Below, in pieces: positions 18,315 to 26,360 of a DNA stretch of 64,000 bases. This DNA comes from Shewanella denitrificans OS217 (GTDB taxonomy: Bacteria > Pseudomonadota > Gammaproteobacteria > Enterobacterales > Shewanellaceae), in NCBI RefSeq assembly GCF_000013765.1, contig NC_007954.1, forward strand, positions 930,001 to 994,000, written 5' to 3'. The notes beneath the pieces were generated by a model, which was not told the origin of the DNA, made no database searches, and worked only from the letters and a program-made list of their open reading frames with translations. Made by a program: the position numbers and the translations under genes. Within the stretch, counting starts at the first letter, position 1, and every line of letters starts with the position of its first letter.

Positions 18315-18344
18315 AACGCTAAGCCTCGGCTTAGCGTTTTTTTT
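18315..18344 (+). terminator. Terminator after mdh
   Basis: AACGCTAAGCC, TC, GGCTTAGCGTT, then a run of T. An 11-bp stem whose innermost pairs open to form the loop. Confidence 0.92.
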
Positions 18345-18368
18345 ACCTTAGAAAAGGCGAGCCCAAGT

Positions 18369-19121
18369 ATGAGTCAAACCCTATTAATCACTGGCGTTGG
18401 CAAGCGAATAGGTTATGCCCTCGCCAAGGACTTATTAGCCAAAGGCCATAGGGTCATAGGCACCTATCGCAGTCATTACCCCAGTATCGATGAGTTAGGG
18501 CAATTAGGTGCAAGTGTGTACCAATGCGATTTAACCCATGAGGCAGCCTTAGATGAGGTGCTTAACCGCATCAAACAGCAGCATCAACAGCTCGATGGCA
18601 TCATACATAACGCTTCAGACTGGCTTGGGGATAATAACGGCTTAAGCCCAGCTGACACCATGGCGCGCATGATGCAAATCCATGTTACGGCGCCCTATCA
18701 GATTAACTTAAGCCTTGCACCCTTATTAACTCAGGCGGCGCTCGGGGCCTCGAGCACAGATAAAAGCGCGGCGATTGGCGCCAGCAACATCATACATATC
18801 ACAGATTATGTGGCAGAGAAGGGCAGTAAGAAGCACATAGCTTATGCGGCCAGTAAAGCGGCGCTGCACAATATGACCTTATCTTTTGCCGCTAAATTCG
18901 CGCCAGAAATTAAAGTGAACTCCATTGCCCCAGCGATGATTCTATTTAATGAAGGGGATGATGCAGCTTATCAAGCCAAGACTTTGGCCAAGGCCATCTT
19001 GCCAAAAGAGGCGGGCACTGAAGAAATTATCGCGGTAGTGGATTATTTGCTGGGCAGTCACTATGTCACTGGCCGCAGCTTCGCCGTGGATGGCGGCAGA
19101 CATTTATACCAATCACATTAA
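18369..19121 (+). CDS. folM: Dihydromonapterin reductase FolM, 3' end supplied by a repeat element
   Basis: Short-chain dehydrogenase that reduces dihydromonapterin (and dihydrofolate weakly), in the pterin cofactor pathway. TGVGKRIG is the cofactor loop; the catalytic YAASK is near residue 157. HNASDWL, KVNSIAPAMILFNE and GRSFAVDGGRHL match E. coli FolM. The last four residues (YQSH) and the TAA lie inside the terminal repeat of a MITE-like element that begins at 19106. E. coli FolM, as I recall it, ends at GGRHLR. Confidence 0.9.
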   Translation: MSQTLLITGVGKRIGYALAKDLLAKGHRVIGTYRSHYPSIDELGQLGASVYQCDLTHEAALDEVLNRIKQQHQQLDGIIHNASDWLGDNNGLSPADTMARMMQIHVTAPYQINLSLAPLLTQAALGASSTDKSAAIGASNIIHITDYVAEKGSKKHIAYAASKAALHNMTLSFAAKFAPEIKVNSIAPAMILFNEGDDAAYQAKTLAKAILPKEAGTEEIIAVVDYLLGSHYVTGRSFAVDGGRHLYQSH

Positions 19122-19369
19122 TTATGTGATCTATCAGAGTGCCTCAAGCTTTTCAATTCAAGGCGCATTAATGCAGTAAGGGTTATTCCCTTTCAAATTA
19201 ATGCAACGATGAAGTGGAACGCTTGAGACGCTCCCAAGGGGCGGGTTTCAAAGGGGGTTTCTCTGCGTTGAAGACTTTTGACATAGCACCACTATGCCTT
19301 CAAGCCTTCGCCTTGATTAATCCCCTTTGAATTCCCGCTGAATGACCAGATAATTAATACGATTGGTAT
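19106..19369. mobile_element. MITE-like inverted-repeat element, copy 1 (264 bp)
   Basis: The ends are inverted repeats: ATACCAATC-x-TTAATTAT on the left and GACCAGATAATTAATAC-GATTGGTAT on the right, flanked by TA. There is no ORF. Conserved inner blocks shared with copy 2 at 51239-51517 include CAATTCAAGGCGCATTA, GTAAGGGTTATTCCCTTTC, GCTTGAGACGCTCCCA and ACATAGCACCACTATGCC. A long imperfect hairpin pairs the segment near CAAAGGGGG with AATCCCCTTTG. Probably a non-autonomous transposon-like or structured repeat of this genus. Confidence 0.75.
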
Positions 19370-19498
19370 TAGTTTGAAGATGTAAAAGATTAAGATAACG
19401 GAACGCTGCGCTTACGGATAACGGAACCGCATTCCGTAGCCCGAAGGGCGTTCAGTAGGCTCAAAGAGCCGTTCTAGATCGCCTGCGAGTTCAGAGTC
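19370..19498. other. Short intergenic stretch with small inverted repeats
   Basis: Contains GGATAACGGAAC-type short repeats, CGGAACGC/GCGTTC half-repeats and GGCTC-AAA-GAGCC at 19459-19471. On the minus strand this could act in termination after fau, although no T tract is present. No gene seen. Confidence 0.35.
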
Positions 19499-20260
19499 TT
19501 ACGGCGTGATGCGCCTTGTGGGGGTGATGATCATCGCCAAGGGAATATCCCAGGCTTCAACGGGGATATGGCTCACTTGCTGGCAATCGTGGGCAAAACC
19601 GATGGCGATAGGTGGCGTGAGCGCTTGAAAGGCCGGTGGGCCGAAGGCTAATGCTTGGGGGGTTAACGCGCCTAAACAGCGATCATAATAACCGCCGCCC
19701 ATGCCAATGCGGTTGCCATGGATATCAAACGCCACCAGTGGCGTTAAGATCACATCCAGCTTAAAGGCTGGCATCAGCTGAGTCACATCAAGTTTTGGCT
19801 CTAAAATACCAAATTGATTGGCTTCAAGTTGAGTCTGCTTATCATAATGCAGGAAGATCAACTGGCCTTCACGAAACGGGTGCAGGCGTGGCAGATAGGT
19901 GGTGACCCCTTCTTGCCATAAGGTCTCGATGAGTTTATCAGTGGCAAGCTCGCCATCATTAGCGCGATACAAGGCCACATGCTTGGCATTTGAAGCTTGA
20001 ATTTCAGCCAAAATATGGCGACTGGCGATAAGGGCTAATTGCTCTTGTTCATCTTGATTGATGCAGTTGCGGCTCTGCCTGACGAGTTTTCGTATTTCAT
20101 TACGGCTTAAGTCAGTAGTGTCTAAGGCTTGGCTGTTGGCGGCGCTGGAGGAAAAATACGCCACATTTGAGATAGGATCACTGGCTGCCATAACGGGCGT
20201 TGGATTAGCAACACGGCCCATTAAATCGATGGCGTGTTGCGCTTGTGCATTGTGATTCAT
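19499..20260 (-). CDS. fau: 5-formyltetrahydrofolate cyclo-ligase
   Basis: Converts 5-formyl-THF to 5,10-methenyl-THF with ATP. The core starts near residue 52 (RNEIRKLVRQSR) and carries GNRIGMGGGYYDRCL, the family signature, near residue 198. At 253 residues it is about 50 longer than typical YgfA; the extra N-terminus is low in motifs. An ATG 23 codons further in is an alternative start. It lies directly behind 6S RNA in the conserved zapA-ssrS-ygfA order. With the start at 20260, the Shine-Dalgarno-like GGGGAG is the 3' strand of the 6S closing stem. Confidence 0.88.
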   Translation of the reverse strand: MNHNAQAQHAIDLMGRVANPTPVMAASDPISNVAYFSSSAANSQALDTTDLSRNEIRKLVRQSRNCINQDEQEQLALIASRHILAEIQASNAKHVALYRANDGELATDKLIETLWQEGVTTYLPRLHPFREGQLIFLHYDKQTQLEANQFGILEPKLDVTQLMPAFKLDVILTPLVAFDIHGNRIGMGGGYYDRCLGALTPQALAFGPPAFQALTPPIAIGFAHDCQQVSHIPVEAWDIPLAMIITPTRRITP

Positions 20261-20267
20261 AAGATAA

Positions 20268-20451
20268 GATGCTCCCCAAAATACCGCTGCCGGTGTAGCC
20301 CTTGAACCGTAGGTTCAAGGCGGGTAAATGATTACCTCCTAAGGCTTCTCAGTACAAGCTGAGCATGCGCAATGTCAGTAAAAACATTCACCCTGGTTTA
20401 AAAATTATCGGCACAGGGACATTACCAGCTGGCGAATATCCCAGGGAGCAA
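20268..20451 (-). ncRNA. ssrS: 6S RNA
   Basis: RNA of about 184 nt that mimics an open promoter and sequesters sigma70 RNA polymerase in stationary phase. It lies between zapA and fau as in other gammaproteobacteria. On the minus strand, GCTCCCTGGGATATTCGCC at the 5' side pairs with TATTTTGGGGAGC at the 3' side to close the rod. CATGCTCAGC...CTGAGAAGCCTT and CCTTGAACC-TAC-GGTTCAAGGG match E. coli 6S hallmarks. Exact ends are inferred. Confidence 0.9.
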
Positions 20452-20499
20452 AACTGGGTTTAGAAAAGTGTCATGGACACTGTCCTAATTAACTAGAGT

Positions 20500-20808
20500 T
20501 TAGTCTTCTTTACGGGTCCGCTCAACCAAAGCTGATTCCAACGTGACCTGAAGCAAAGAAATACGCTCATCCATTTGCGCCATATATTGTTTATTTTTTT
20601 GTTTTTCTTCAAACAGTTCATAGCCAATATTTAGCGCAGCCATGATGGCTAATTCTTCGCGACTTAAATTATTGGTGCGAGTCCTAAGTGTGGCCAGCTG
20701 CTGCTCAACCTCTTTAGCCACAGCGCGCAAGGCTTCCTCGCGACCCCGTGGGCAAGCGATAGAGTAGGTGCGACCCAAAAGGGTGATATCAATGGCACTG
20801 TTACTCAT
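20500..20808 (-). CDS. zapA: Cell division protein ZapA
   Basis: Small coiled-coil protein that binds and bundles FtsZ at the division ring. 102 residues; ITLLGRTYSIACPRGREEAL is the N-terminal globular part, followed by the family core REELAIMAALNIGYELF and a C-terminal coiled coil. Upstream of 6S RNA and divergent from ygfB. Confidence 0.94.
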   Translation of the reverse strand: MSNSAIDITLLGRTYSIACPRGREEALRAVAKEVEQQLATLRTRTNNLSREELAIMAALNIGYELFEEKQKNKQYMAQMDERISLLQVTLESALVERTRKED

Positions 20809-20901
20809 AATGGCGGCTTAGGATCCTTATTCTCGACACAAGGCGGACTATATAGGGCTGATCTTAAAAGTGCAAGCTGTGCCCGCCCATTGAGTACCAT
20901 T

Positions 20902-21066
20902 TGCTGCTTGAGTGAACAATTGCCATGTTGGACAACCGATAACGGATTACGGATTACAGATTACAGATTACAGATGATGCTGCTTGAGTGAGCGATTGCC
21001 ATGTTGGACAACCGACAACCGACAACCGACAACCGATTACAGATTACAGATTACGGATTACAGATG
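20902..21066. repeat. Nested heptanucleotide repeats within a ~75-bp duplication
   Basis: A block starting TGCTGCTTGAGTGA and continuing GATTGCCATGTTGGACAACC occurs twice, from about 20902 and 20978. Each block carries runs of 7-mers: GATTACA/GATTACG four to five times in each, and ACCGACA four times in the second. It lies in the zapA/ygfB divergent spacer. Confidence 0.85.
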
Positions 21067-21170
21067 ACCACAAGTATGGCCTAGATCACGCTTATGCTGA
21101 CTTTAGTCTGGCTTGCAGGCGGCTAATTCTGCTAGCATTGCATAAGTTATCCCATAAATTGGAACCCATT

Positions 21171-21746
21171 ATGGCTACCCCCCCTTCATTATGTATCGAC
21201 AATCTTAAACAAGCATTAGACAAGGCCGACATAGGTCAGCACCCAGTGGAAGTTCATGGGGCTTTGGTTGGGCTGGTGTGTGGTGGTGTGGAGCAAGAAA
21301 GCTTTGCTTGGGTTAAGCCTTTGCTCGATCTGATGAATGACGGTGAGACCCTGCCTCAAGAATTGCAGCTGTTAATTATCGACTTGTTCCAAGACACAGT
21401 CGCGCGCCTTGGGGACATGGATTTTGGCTTCACGCCATTATTACCCGAAGAAGAAGCCTCATTGAGTGAACGGGTAGAAGCCTTATCTTTATGGGCCCAG
21501 AGCTTCCTCACAGGGCTTGCCATTATTCAGCCTAAACTCAATTCGGCGTCGGCAGATGTCCAGGAAGTGATCAAAGACTTAGCGGAAATCGCTCAGGTGG
21601 AGTTTGATGTCAGTGATGATGAAGAATCAGAAGCGGCCTTTGTCGAGCTACATGAATTTGTGCGCATGGCGGCCATCTTGTGTTATTCCGAATTTGGCCC
21701 AGAGCCAGAGCTAGGTGACAACGAGCAGAGCGCGGCGCTCCACTAA
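21171..21746 (+). CDS. ygfB: UPF0149 protein YgfB
   Basis: 191 residues from the ATG at 21171, the usual length for this family. Helical protein with VHGALVGLVCGG and the acidic C-terminus typical of YgfB/YecA. In Pseudomonas a homologue affects beta-lactamase expression; here the function is unknown. It heads the ubiH-ubiI-gcv run; pepP, found between ygfB and ubiH in E. coli, is absent. The repeat block lies just upstream. Confidence 0.88.
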   Translation: MATPPSLCIDNLKQALDKADIGQHPVEVHGALVGLVCGGVEQESFAWVKPLLDLMNDGETLPQELQLLIIDLFQDTVARLGDMDFGFTPLLPEEEASLSERVEALSLWAQSFLTGLAIIQPKLNSASADVQEVIKDLAEIAQVEFDVSDDEESEAAFVELHEFVRMAAILCYSEFGPEPELGDNEQSAALH

Positions 21747-21781
21747 TCTCAATCCCATAGGGCAAGCTTAAGGTCACCTCA

Positions 21782-23047
21782 ATGTCAGAGTTACAGGCAC
21801 AGTCACAAATAAATGCTGTGGATATCGCCATCGTTGGCGGTGCTATGGCTGGCAGTATCTTGGCCTTAGGTTTACGCAAACTTAAGGGCTCGCAGCCACT
21901 GAAAATAGCCCTTATCGAAGCATTCGAGCCAAGCGCTAGCCATCCAGGTTTTGATGCTCGCTCAATTGCGCTTTCTCATGGCTCCATTTTCGAATTGACT
22001 CGACTTGGGCTGTGGGAAAAGCTTGCGCCCCTTGGCACCGCCATTGAGCATATTCATGTGTCTGACAGAGGCCATTTGGGCATGACATGCCTTGATGCGG
22101 CGCAGTTTAACCTCGCCGCCATGGGCCAAGTGGTTGAGCTATCCCGAGTAGGCAGCGTGCTGTTCGATGAGTTAAGCCAAAGCGATATAAGCCTCTATTG
22201 CCCGGATACCTTAATCAGTATTGCGGCCGAGCCTGAGCATCAATTACTCACCTTAGCCAGTGGTGCGCGCATTCAGGCTAAATTATTAATCGCCGCAGAT
22301 GGCGCTAACTCTGTGGTGGCGCAGCATTTCAAGCTTCCGCGCACCCAAGTGGATTTTAATCAAACTGCGCTGGTTGCCAATATCGTCAGCCAAGACGCTC
22401 ATCAACACCAGGCCTTTGAGCGCTTTACCGACACAGGCCCCTTGGCCTTGTTGCCCATGGCGGATAACGCTGGCAAGCACAGGTTTTCTCTAGTGTGGGC
22501 GCTGGAGCCACAGCGCGCCGCGCACTTAGCTGACGCACCAAAGGATGAATTTCTCAGCCAATTACAACAGGCTTTTGGATATCGGGCGGGTCAGTTTATC
22601 GATGTGGGCCAGCGGGTGAGCTATCCCTTGAGCCTGTCTTATATGCCAAGGCCGCAACATCACAGGTGCTTATTTGTCGGTAACGCTGCGCAAACCTTGC
22701 ACCCCATTGCGGGCCAAGGGTTTAACTTAGGCCTTAGAGACGTGGTGAGCCTAATTGATATGCTCGCTGATGCCCTTGCCGAGTCAATGGCGACTCAGGA
22801 GTGTCAGTTGACTCAGACGACCAAGGAACTGGATTGCGGCAACAGTAAACTCTTGCATCAGTACAGCCTGGCCCGTGAGTCAGATAGGCGCAGCACCTTA
22901 AGTTATATCGAGTTCTTAGTGCGCGGTTTTTCGAATCAACACTGGCCCTTAGTGGCGGGGCGCAATTTGGGACTAAGACTATTGTCATGGTGCCCGCCGC
23001 TAAAACAACCCGTAGGCCAACGCGCCATGGGTTGGCACAAGTATTAA
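21782..23047 (+). CDS. ubiH: 2-octaprenyl-6-methoxyphenol hydroxylase UbiH
   Basis: FAD monooxygenase hydroxylating C1 of the ubiquinone ring. IAIVGGAMAGSILALGL is the FAD motif. HPGFDARSIALSHGS, HVSDRGHLGM, ADGANSVVA and GNAAQTLHPIAGQGFNLGLRDV match E. coli UbiH, including the Asn-Ala-Ala-Gln variant of the usual GDAAH. 421 residues. 35 bp after ygfB, same strand, likely one operon. Confidence 0.93.
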   Translation: MSELQAQSQINAVDIAIVGGAMAGSILALGLRKLKGSQPLKIALIEAFEPSASHPGFDARSIALSHGSIFELTRLGLWEKLAPLGTAIEHIHVSDRGHLGMTCLDAAQFNLAAMGQVVELSRVGSVLFDELSQSDISLYCPDTLISIAAEPEHQLLTLASGARIQAKLLIAADGANSVVAQHFKLPRTQVDFNQTALVANIVSQDAHQHQAFERFTDTGPLALLPMADNAGKHRFSLVWALEPQRAAHLADAPKDEFLSQLQQAFGYRAGQFIDVGQRVSYPLSLSYMPRPQHHRCLFVGNAAQTLHPIAGQGFNLGLRDVVSLIDMLADALAESMATQECQLTQTTKELDCGNSKLLHQYSLARESDRRSTLSYIEFLVRGFSNQHWPLVAGRNLGLRLLSWCPPLKQPVGQRAMGWHKY

Positions 23048-23123
23048 TCGGCTTATGTGGTCAGTACTTTTATTATAAATGCTGACTCAGTGCTTAATCG
23101 CCATAAAGAGTGAAGGAATGACT

Positions 23124-24341
23124 ATGTTTTCAACGCAAACCTTTGATGTTGCCATAGTAGGTGGCGGCATGGTGGGGCTCGCCACCGCCATAGGTCTGGC
23201 GCTCAATGACATGAATGTGGTGGTCATTGACGCAGGTCATACCCTGGACGTCAGCGGTGAGCCAAAACTTAGGGTCAGTGCCATCAATCATGCCAGCCAG
23301 CAATTGTTGGAAAACTTAGGCGCTTGGGGCTATTTAGACTCGTCGCGCTTAAGCCCTTACAGCAAGATGGCGGTATGGGATAAGGACGGCCTAGGGAAAA
23401 TCGGCTTCGATGCCCATACCTTAGCTCAAGCTCACCTTGGCACCATAGTGGAGAATCAGGCCATTAGCGCCGCTCTTGCCAGCCGCGCCAGTGAATTAAG
23501 CTCATTGCACCATATTCAAGGCCAGCGGCTAGAGCGCTTAGCCTTTGGCGAGCGCGAAGCCTGGCTGACCTTAGACAATGGCGACAGCATCAGCGCCGCT
23601 GTGGTGATTGCCGCCGATGGCGCCCATTCCTGGGTGCGAGAGCAATGCAAAATCCCGCAAACATTTTGGGATTACGGCCACCATGCCATAGTCGCGACAG
23701 TCCGCACCGCTGAGCCACATCAAGACACCGCAAGGCAAGTCTTCCTTCCCGATGGCCCCTTGGCCTTATTGCCGCTGTTTGAGGCGAATTTACACTCTAT
23801 CGTCTGGTCGGTGCCGCCGGAGCAAGCCAGCCGATTACTGAACATGGACAAGGATGAGTTTTCTAAGGCCTTAACCGCCGCCTTCGATGCACGCCTTGGG
23901 GTGTGTACGCTTGTGAGTGAGCGTCAAAGCCACCCGCTAAGAATGCGCTATGCGCGCCACTTTGCCCGCCATAGGCTGATACTGGCAGGGGATGCGGCCC
24001 ATACTATTCATCCCTTGGCGGGGCAGGGGGTTAATTTAGGCTTTCTCGATGCCGCCAGCATAGTACAAACCTTGACTGAGCTTAATGAGCAGGGCCGAGA
24101 CTTAGGCGATTACGCTAACCTTAGGCCCTTAGAGCGTTGGCGCAAGGCTGAAGCCATGGAGATGATAGCGGCAATGGAAGGCTTTAAACGCCTCTTTGAA
24201 GGCAGTAATCCCCTTAAAAAAGCCATCCGCGATCTGGGATTAAACCTAGTGGATAATGTCGCTGGGCTGAAAACAGTGTTCATCAAACAGGCTATGGGCT
24301 ACAAAAGTGACTTGCCTAAGCTGTGTAGGCCTTCAAATTAA
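23124..24341 (+). CDS. ubiI: 2-octaprenylphenol hydroxylase UbiI (VisC)
   Basis: FAD monooxygenase hydroxylating C5 of the ring. VAIVGGGMVGLATAIGLA, LRVSAINHASQQLLENLGAW, ADGAHSWVREQ and GDAAHTIHPLAGQGVNLGFLDA are present. The start at 23124 (MFSTQTFDV, 405 residues) is chosen because GAAGGA lies 6 bp before it; ATG 23118 is too close. It follows ubiH and precedes gcvT, the E. coli order. Confidence 0.92.
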   Translation: MFSTQTFDVAIVGGGMVGLATAIGLALNDMNVVVIDAGHTLDVSGEPKLRVSAINHASQQLLENLGAWGYLDSSRLSPYSKMAVWDKDGLGKIGFDAHTLAQAHLGTIVENQAISAALASRASELSSLHHIQGQRLERLAFGEREAWLTLDNGDSISAAVVIAADGAHSWVREQCKIPQTFWDYGHHAIVATVRTAEPHQDTARQVFLPDGPLALLPLFEANLHSIVWSVPPEQASRLLNMDKDEFSKALTAAFDARLGVCTLVSERQSHPLRMRYARHFARHRLILAGDAAHTIHPLAGQGVNLGFLDAASIVQTLTELNEQGRDLGDYANLRPLERWRKAEAMEMIAAMEGFKRLFEGSNPLKKAIRDLGLNLVDNVAGLKTVFIKQAMGYKSDLPKLCRPSN

Positions 24342-24578
24342 CCTTAGCCAAGCTGAGCCGATAAGCAGAAACTGCTTTAATATCAGTGGATGAGCGGAAG
24401 CTGCTGATTAAGTTATGAATTAAGTAAGCATTAATCATTAGTAAAACTAATGTTCAGACTAATGGATTAGAAAATTTTTCTCTATACAATTCAATCTTGG
24501 TGGGTATACTTTTGCGCAGATTTTATCAAAAGCAGACCCATGGTTAATACCAGTAAGAGGCCCCAAAAAGGGATTACA

Positions 24579-25673
24579 ATGGCTAATAAAACTGTACTGT
24601 TTCACAAGCATCTCGAATCTAACGCCAAAATGGTGGATTTTCACGGCTGGGATATGCCGCTGAACTACGGCTCACAAATTGAAGAGCACCACGCAGTGCG
24701 TCAAGACGCAGGCATGTTTGACGTGTCTCACATGACAGTAGTGGACGTGACCGGCCAAGACGCCCGTGACTTCCTACGTAAATTATTAGCCAATGATGTT
24801 GCCAAATTGACTGTCCCAGGCAAGGCCCTTTACGGCGGTATGCTGGATGACAACGCCGGCGTTATCGATGATTTGATCACCTATTACTTAAGCGACACTC
24901 ACTACCGCGTAGTAGTGAACTCGGCCACCCGTGAAAAAGACTTAGCCTGGATAGCCAAGCAGTCGGCGCCTTTTAGCGTCACCATCACAGAGCGCCCAGA
25001 GCTTGCGATGATCGCAGTGCAAGGCCCGAACGCCAAAGCCAAGGCCGCCACAGTATTTACCCCTGAGCAAAACAGCGCAGTAGAAGGCATGAAGCCTTTC
25101 TTTGGCTTGCAATCAGGCAGCTTGTTTATCGCCACCACAGGTTACACAGGTGAAGCGGGCTACGAAATTATCGTCCCAGAGCAAGACGCCGAAGACTTAT
25201 GGCAAGCGCTATTGAATACCGGCGTTAAGCCATGTGGCCTTGGTGCTCGTGATACCTTGCGTCTTGAAGCAGGCATGAACCTCTATGGCCTAGACATGGA
25301 CGAAAGCATCAACCCGCTAGCCGCCAACATGGGCTGGACTATCGCGTGGGAGCCTAGCGATCGCGACTTTATTGGCCGCGCTGCACTGACCGAATTAAAA
25401 GCCCAAGGCACAGAAAAATTAGTCGGCTTGGTGATGGAAGAAAAGGGCGTTTTACGCCATGATATGCCAGTATTCTTCACCGACAGTGACGGCGTTGAGC
25501 AGCAAGGCTATATTACTAGCGGGACTTTTTCGCCAACATTGGGCTATTCTATTGCCATGGCACGGGTGCCCGCGGGCATAGGCGCCATAGCCGAAGTGGA
25601 AATGCGCAAGAAGCGCGTTGCCGTAAAAGTGATTGCCCCTAGCTTTGTGCGCAACGGTAAGCAAGCCTTTTAG
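24579..25673 (+). CDS. gcvT: Glycine cleavage system T protein
   Basis: Aminomethyltransferase that takes the methylene group from the H-protein lipoyl arm to THF, releasing ammonia. The start at 24579 (MANKTVLFHKHLE) gives 364 residues, the E. coli length. FDVSHMTVVDVTGQDA, GARDTLRLEAGMNLYG and the C-terminal ASFVRNGK-like end are typical. AAGGGA precedes the ATG. I see no glycine riboswitch in the 240 bp upstream. Confidence 0.96.
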   Translation: MANKTVLFHKHLESNAKMVDFHGWDMPLNYGSQIEEHHAVRQDAGMFDVSHMTVVDVTGQDARDFLRKLLANDVAKLTVPGKALYGGMLDDNAGVIDDLITYYLSDTHYRVVVNSATREKDLAWIAKQSAPFSVTITERPELAMIAVQGPNAKAKAATVFTPEQNSAVEGMKPFFGLQSGSLFIATTGYTGEAGYEIIVPEQDAEDLWQALLNTGVKPCGLGARDTLRLEAGMNLYGLDMDESINPLAANMGWTIAWEPSDRDFIGRAALTELKAQGTEKLVGLVMEEKGVLRHDMPVFFTDSDGVEQQGYITSGTFSPTLGYSIAMARVPAGIGAIAEVEMRKKRVAVKVIAPSFVRNGKQAF

Positions 25674-25751
25674 GCATTGGCTCACGAACCGTTGATAGTT
25701 AACAGACATTCTAAAAATATAAAAAGTACCTGAACTTAAGGAACAAACACA

Positions 25752-26141
25752 ATGAGCACTATCCCGACAGATTTAAAATTTGCCTCTTCACACGAATGGG
25801 TTCGCAAGGAAGACGACGGTAGCTATACAGTGGGCATCACAGAACATGCTCAAGAGCTGTTAGGCGACATGGTATTCGTGGAATTACCAGAAGTGGGTGA
25901 TTCAGTCAGCGCGGGTGCAGAATGCGCCGTTGCTGAGTCGGTAAAAGCCGCATCAGACATCTACGCGCCGATTTCAGGCGAAGTGGTTGCGGTGAACAGC
26001 TCATTAGAAGATTCACCAGAATTAGTGAACAGCGACGCATACGGTGACGGCTGGTTCTTCCGCATCATGCCATCTGACGAGTCAGAAGTGGATGCATTGC
26101 TCGATGCTGAAGGCTACCAAGATGTGATTGACGAAGCCTAG
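25752..26141 (+). CDS. gcvH: Glycine cleavage system H protein
   Basis: Lipoylated carrier shuttling the aminomethyl group between P, T and L proteins. 129 residues, with the lipoylated Lys in ESVKAASD near residue 65. The lipoylation genes lipB and lipA are also in this window (60.8-62.4 kb). Confidence 0.97.
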   Translation: MSTIPTDLKFASSHEWVRKEDDGSYTVGITEHAQELLGDMVFVELPEVGDSVSAGAECAVAESVKAASDIYAPISGEVVAVNSSLEDSPELVNSDAYGDGWFFRIMPSDESEVDALLDAEGYQDVIDEA

Positions 26142-26158
26142 TCATATTTGTCTACATT

Positions 26159-26183
26159 GAAGCTCCCTTGGGAGCTTCTTTGT
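26159..26183 (+). terminator. Terminator or attenuator between gcvH and gcvP
   Basis: GAAGCTCCC-TT-GGGAGCTTC then TTTG, 18 bp after the gcvH stop. The stem is strong but the T tract is short, so it may only reduce read-through into gcvP. Confidence 0.6.
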
Positions 26184-26360
26184 TATTTGCTTTGAGGTAT
26201 TTAAACGGCTGTTTTAGAGCGGACATCGCCTGACAGCAAGCTGTATTTAAATATCAGTACTCATTCCAGTTTTTTCGAGCGCCCTGTGCCCTACATGCCC
26301 AGACGCATAGGACTAAGACGCCTAAGACTAAGACTGGCAGATTTGGAATATAAGTTTATC

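Noticed and set aside
24342..24578. Possible glycine riboswitch before gcvT
   Set aside because: The conserved GGAGAG and ACCGAAGG-type core of glycine riboswitches is not visible.
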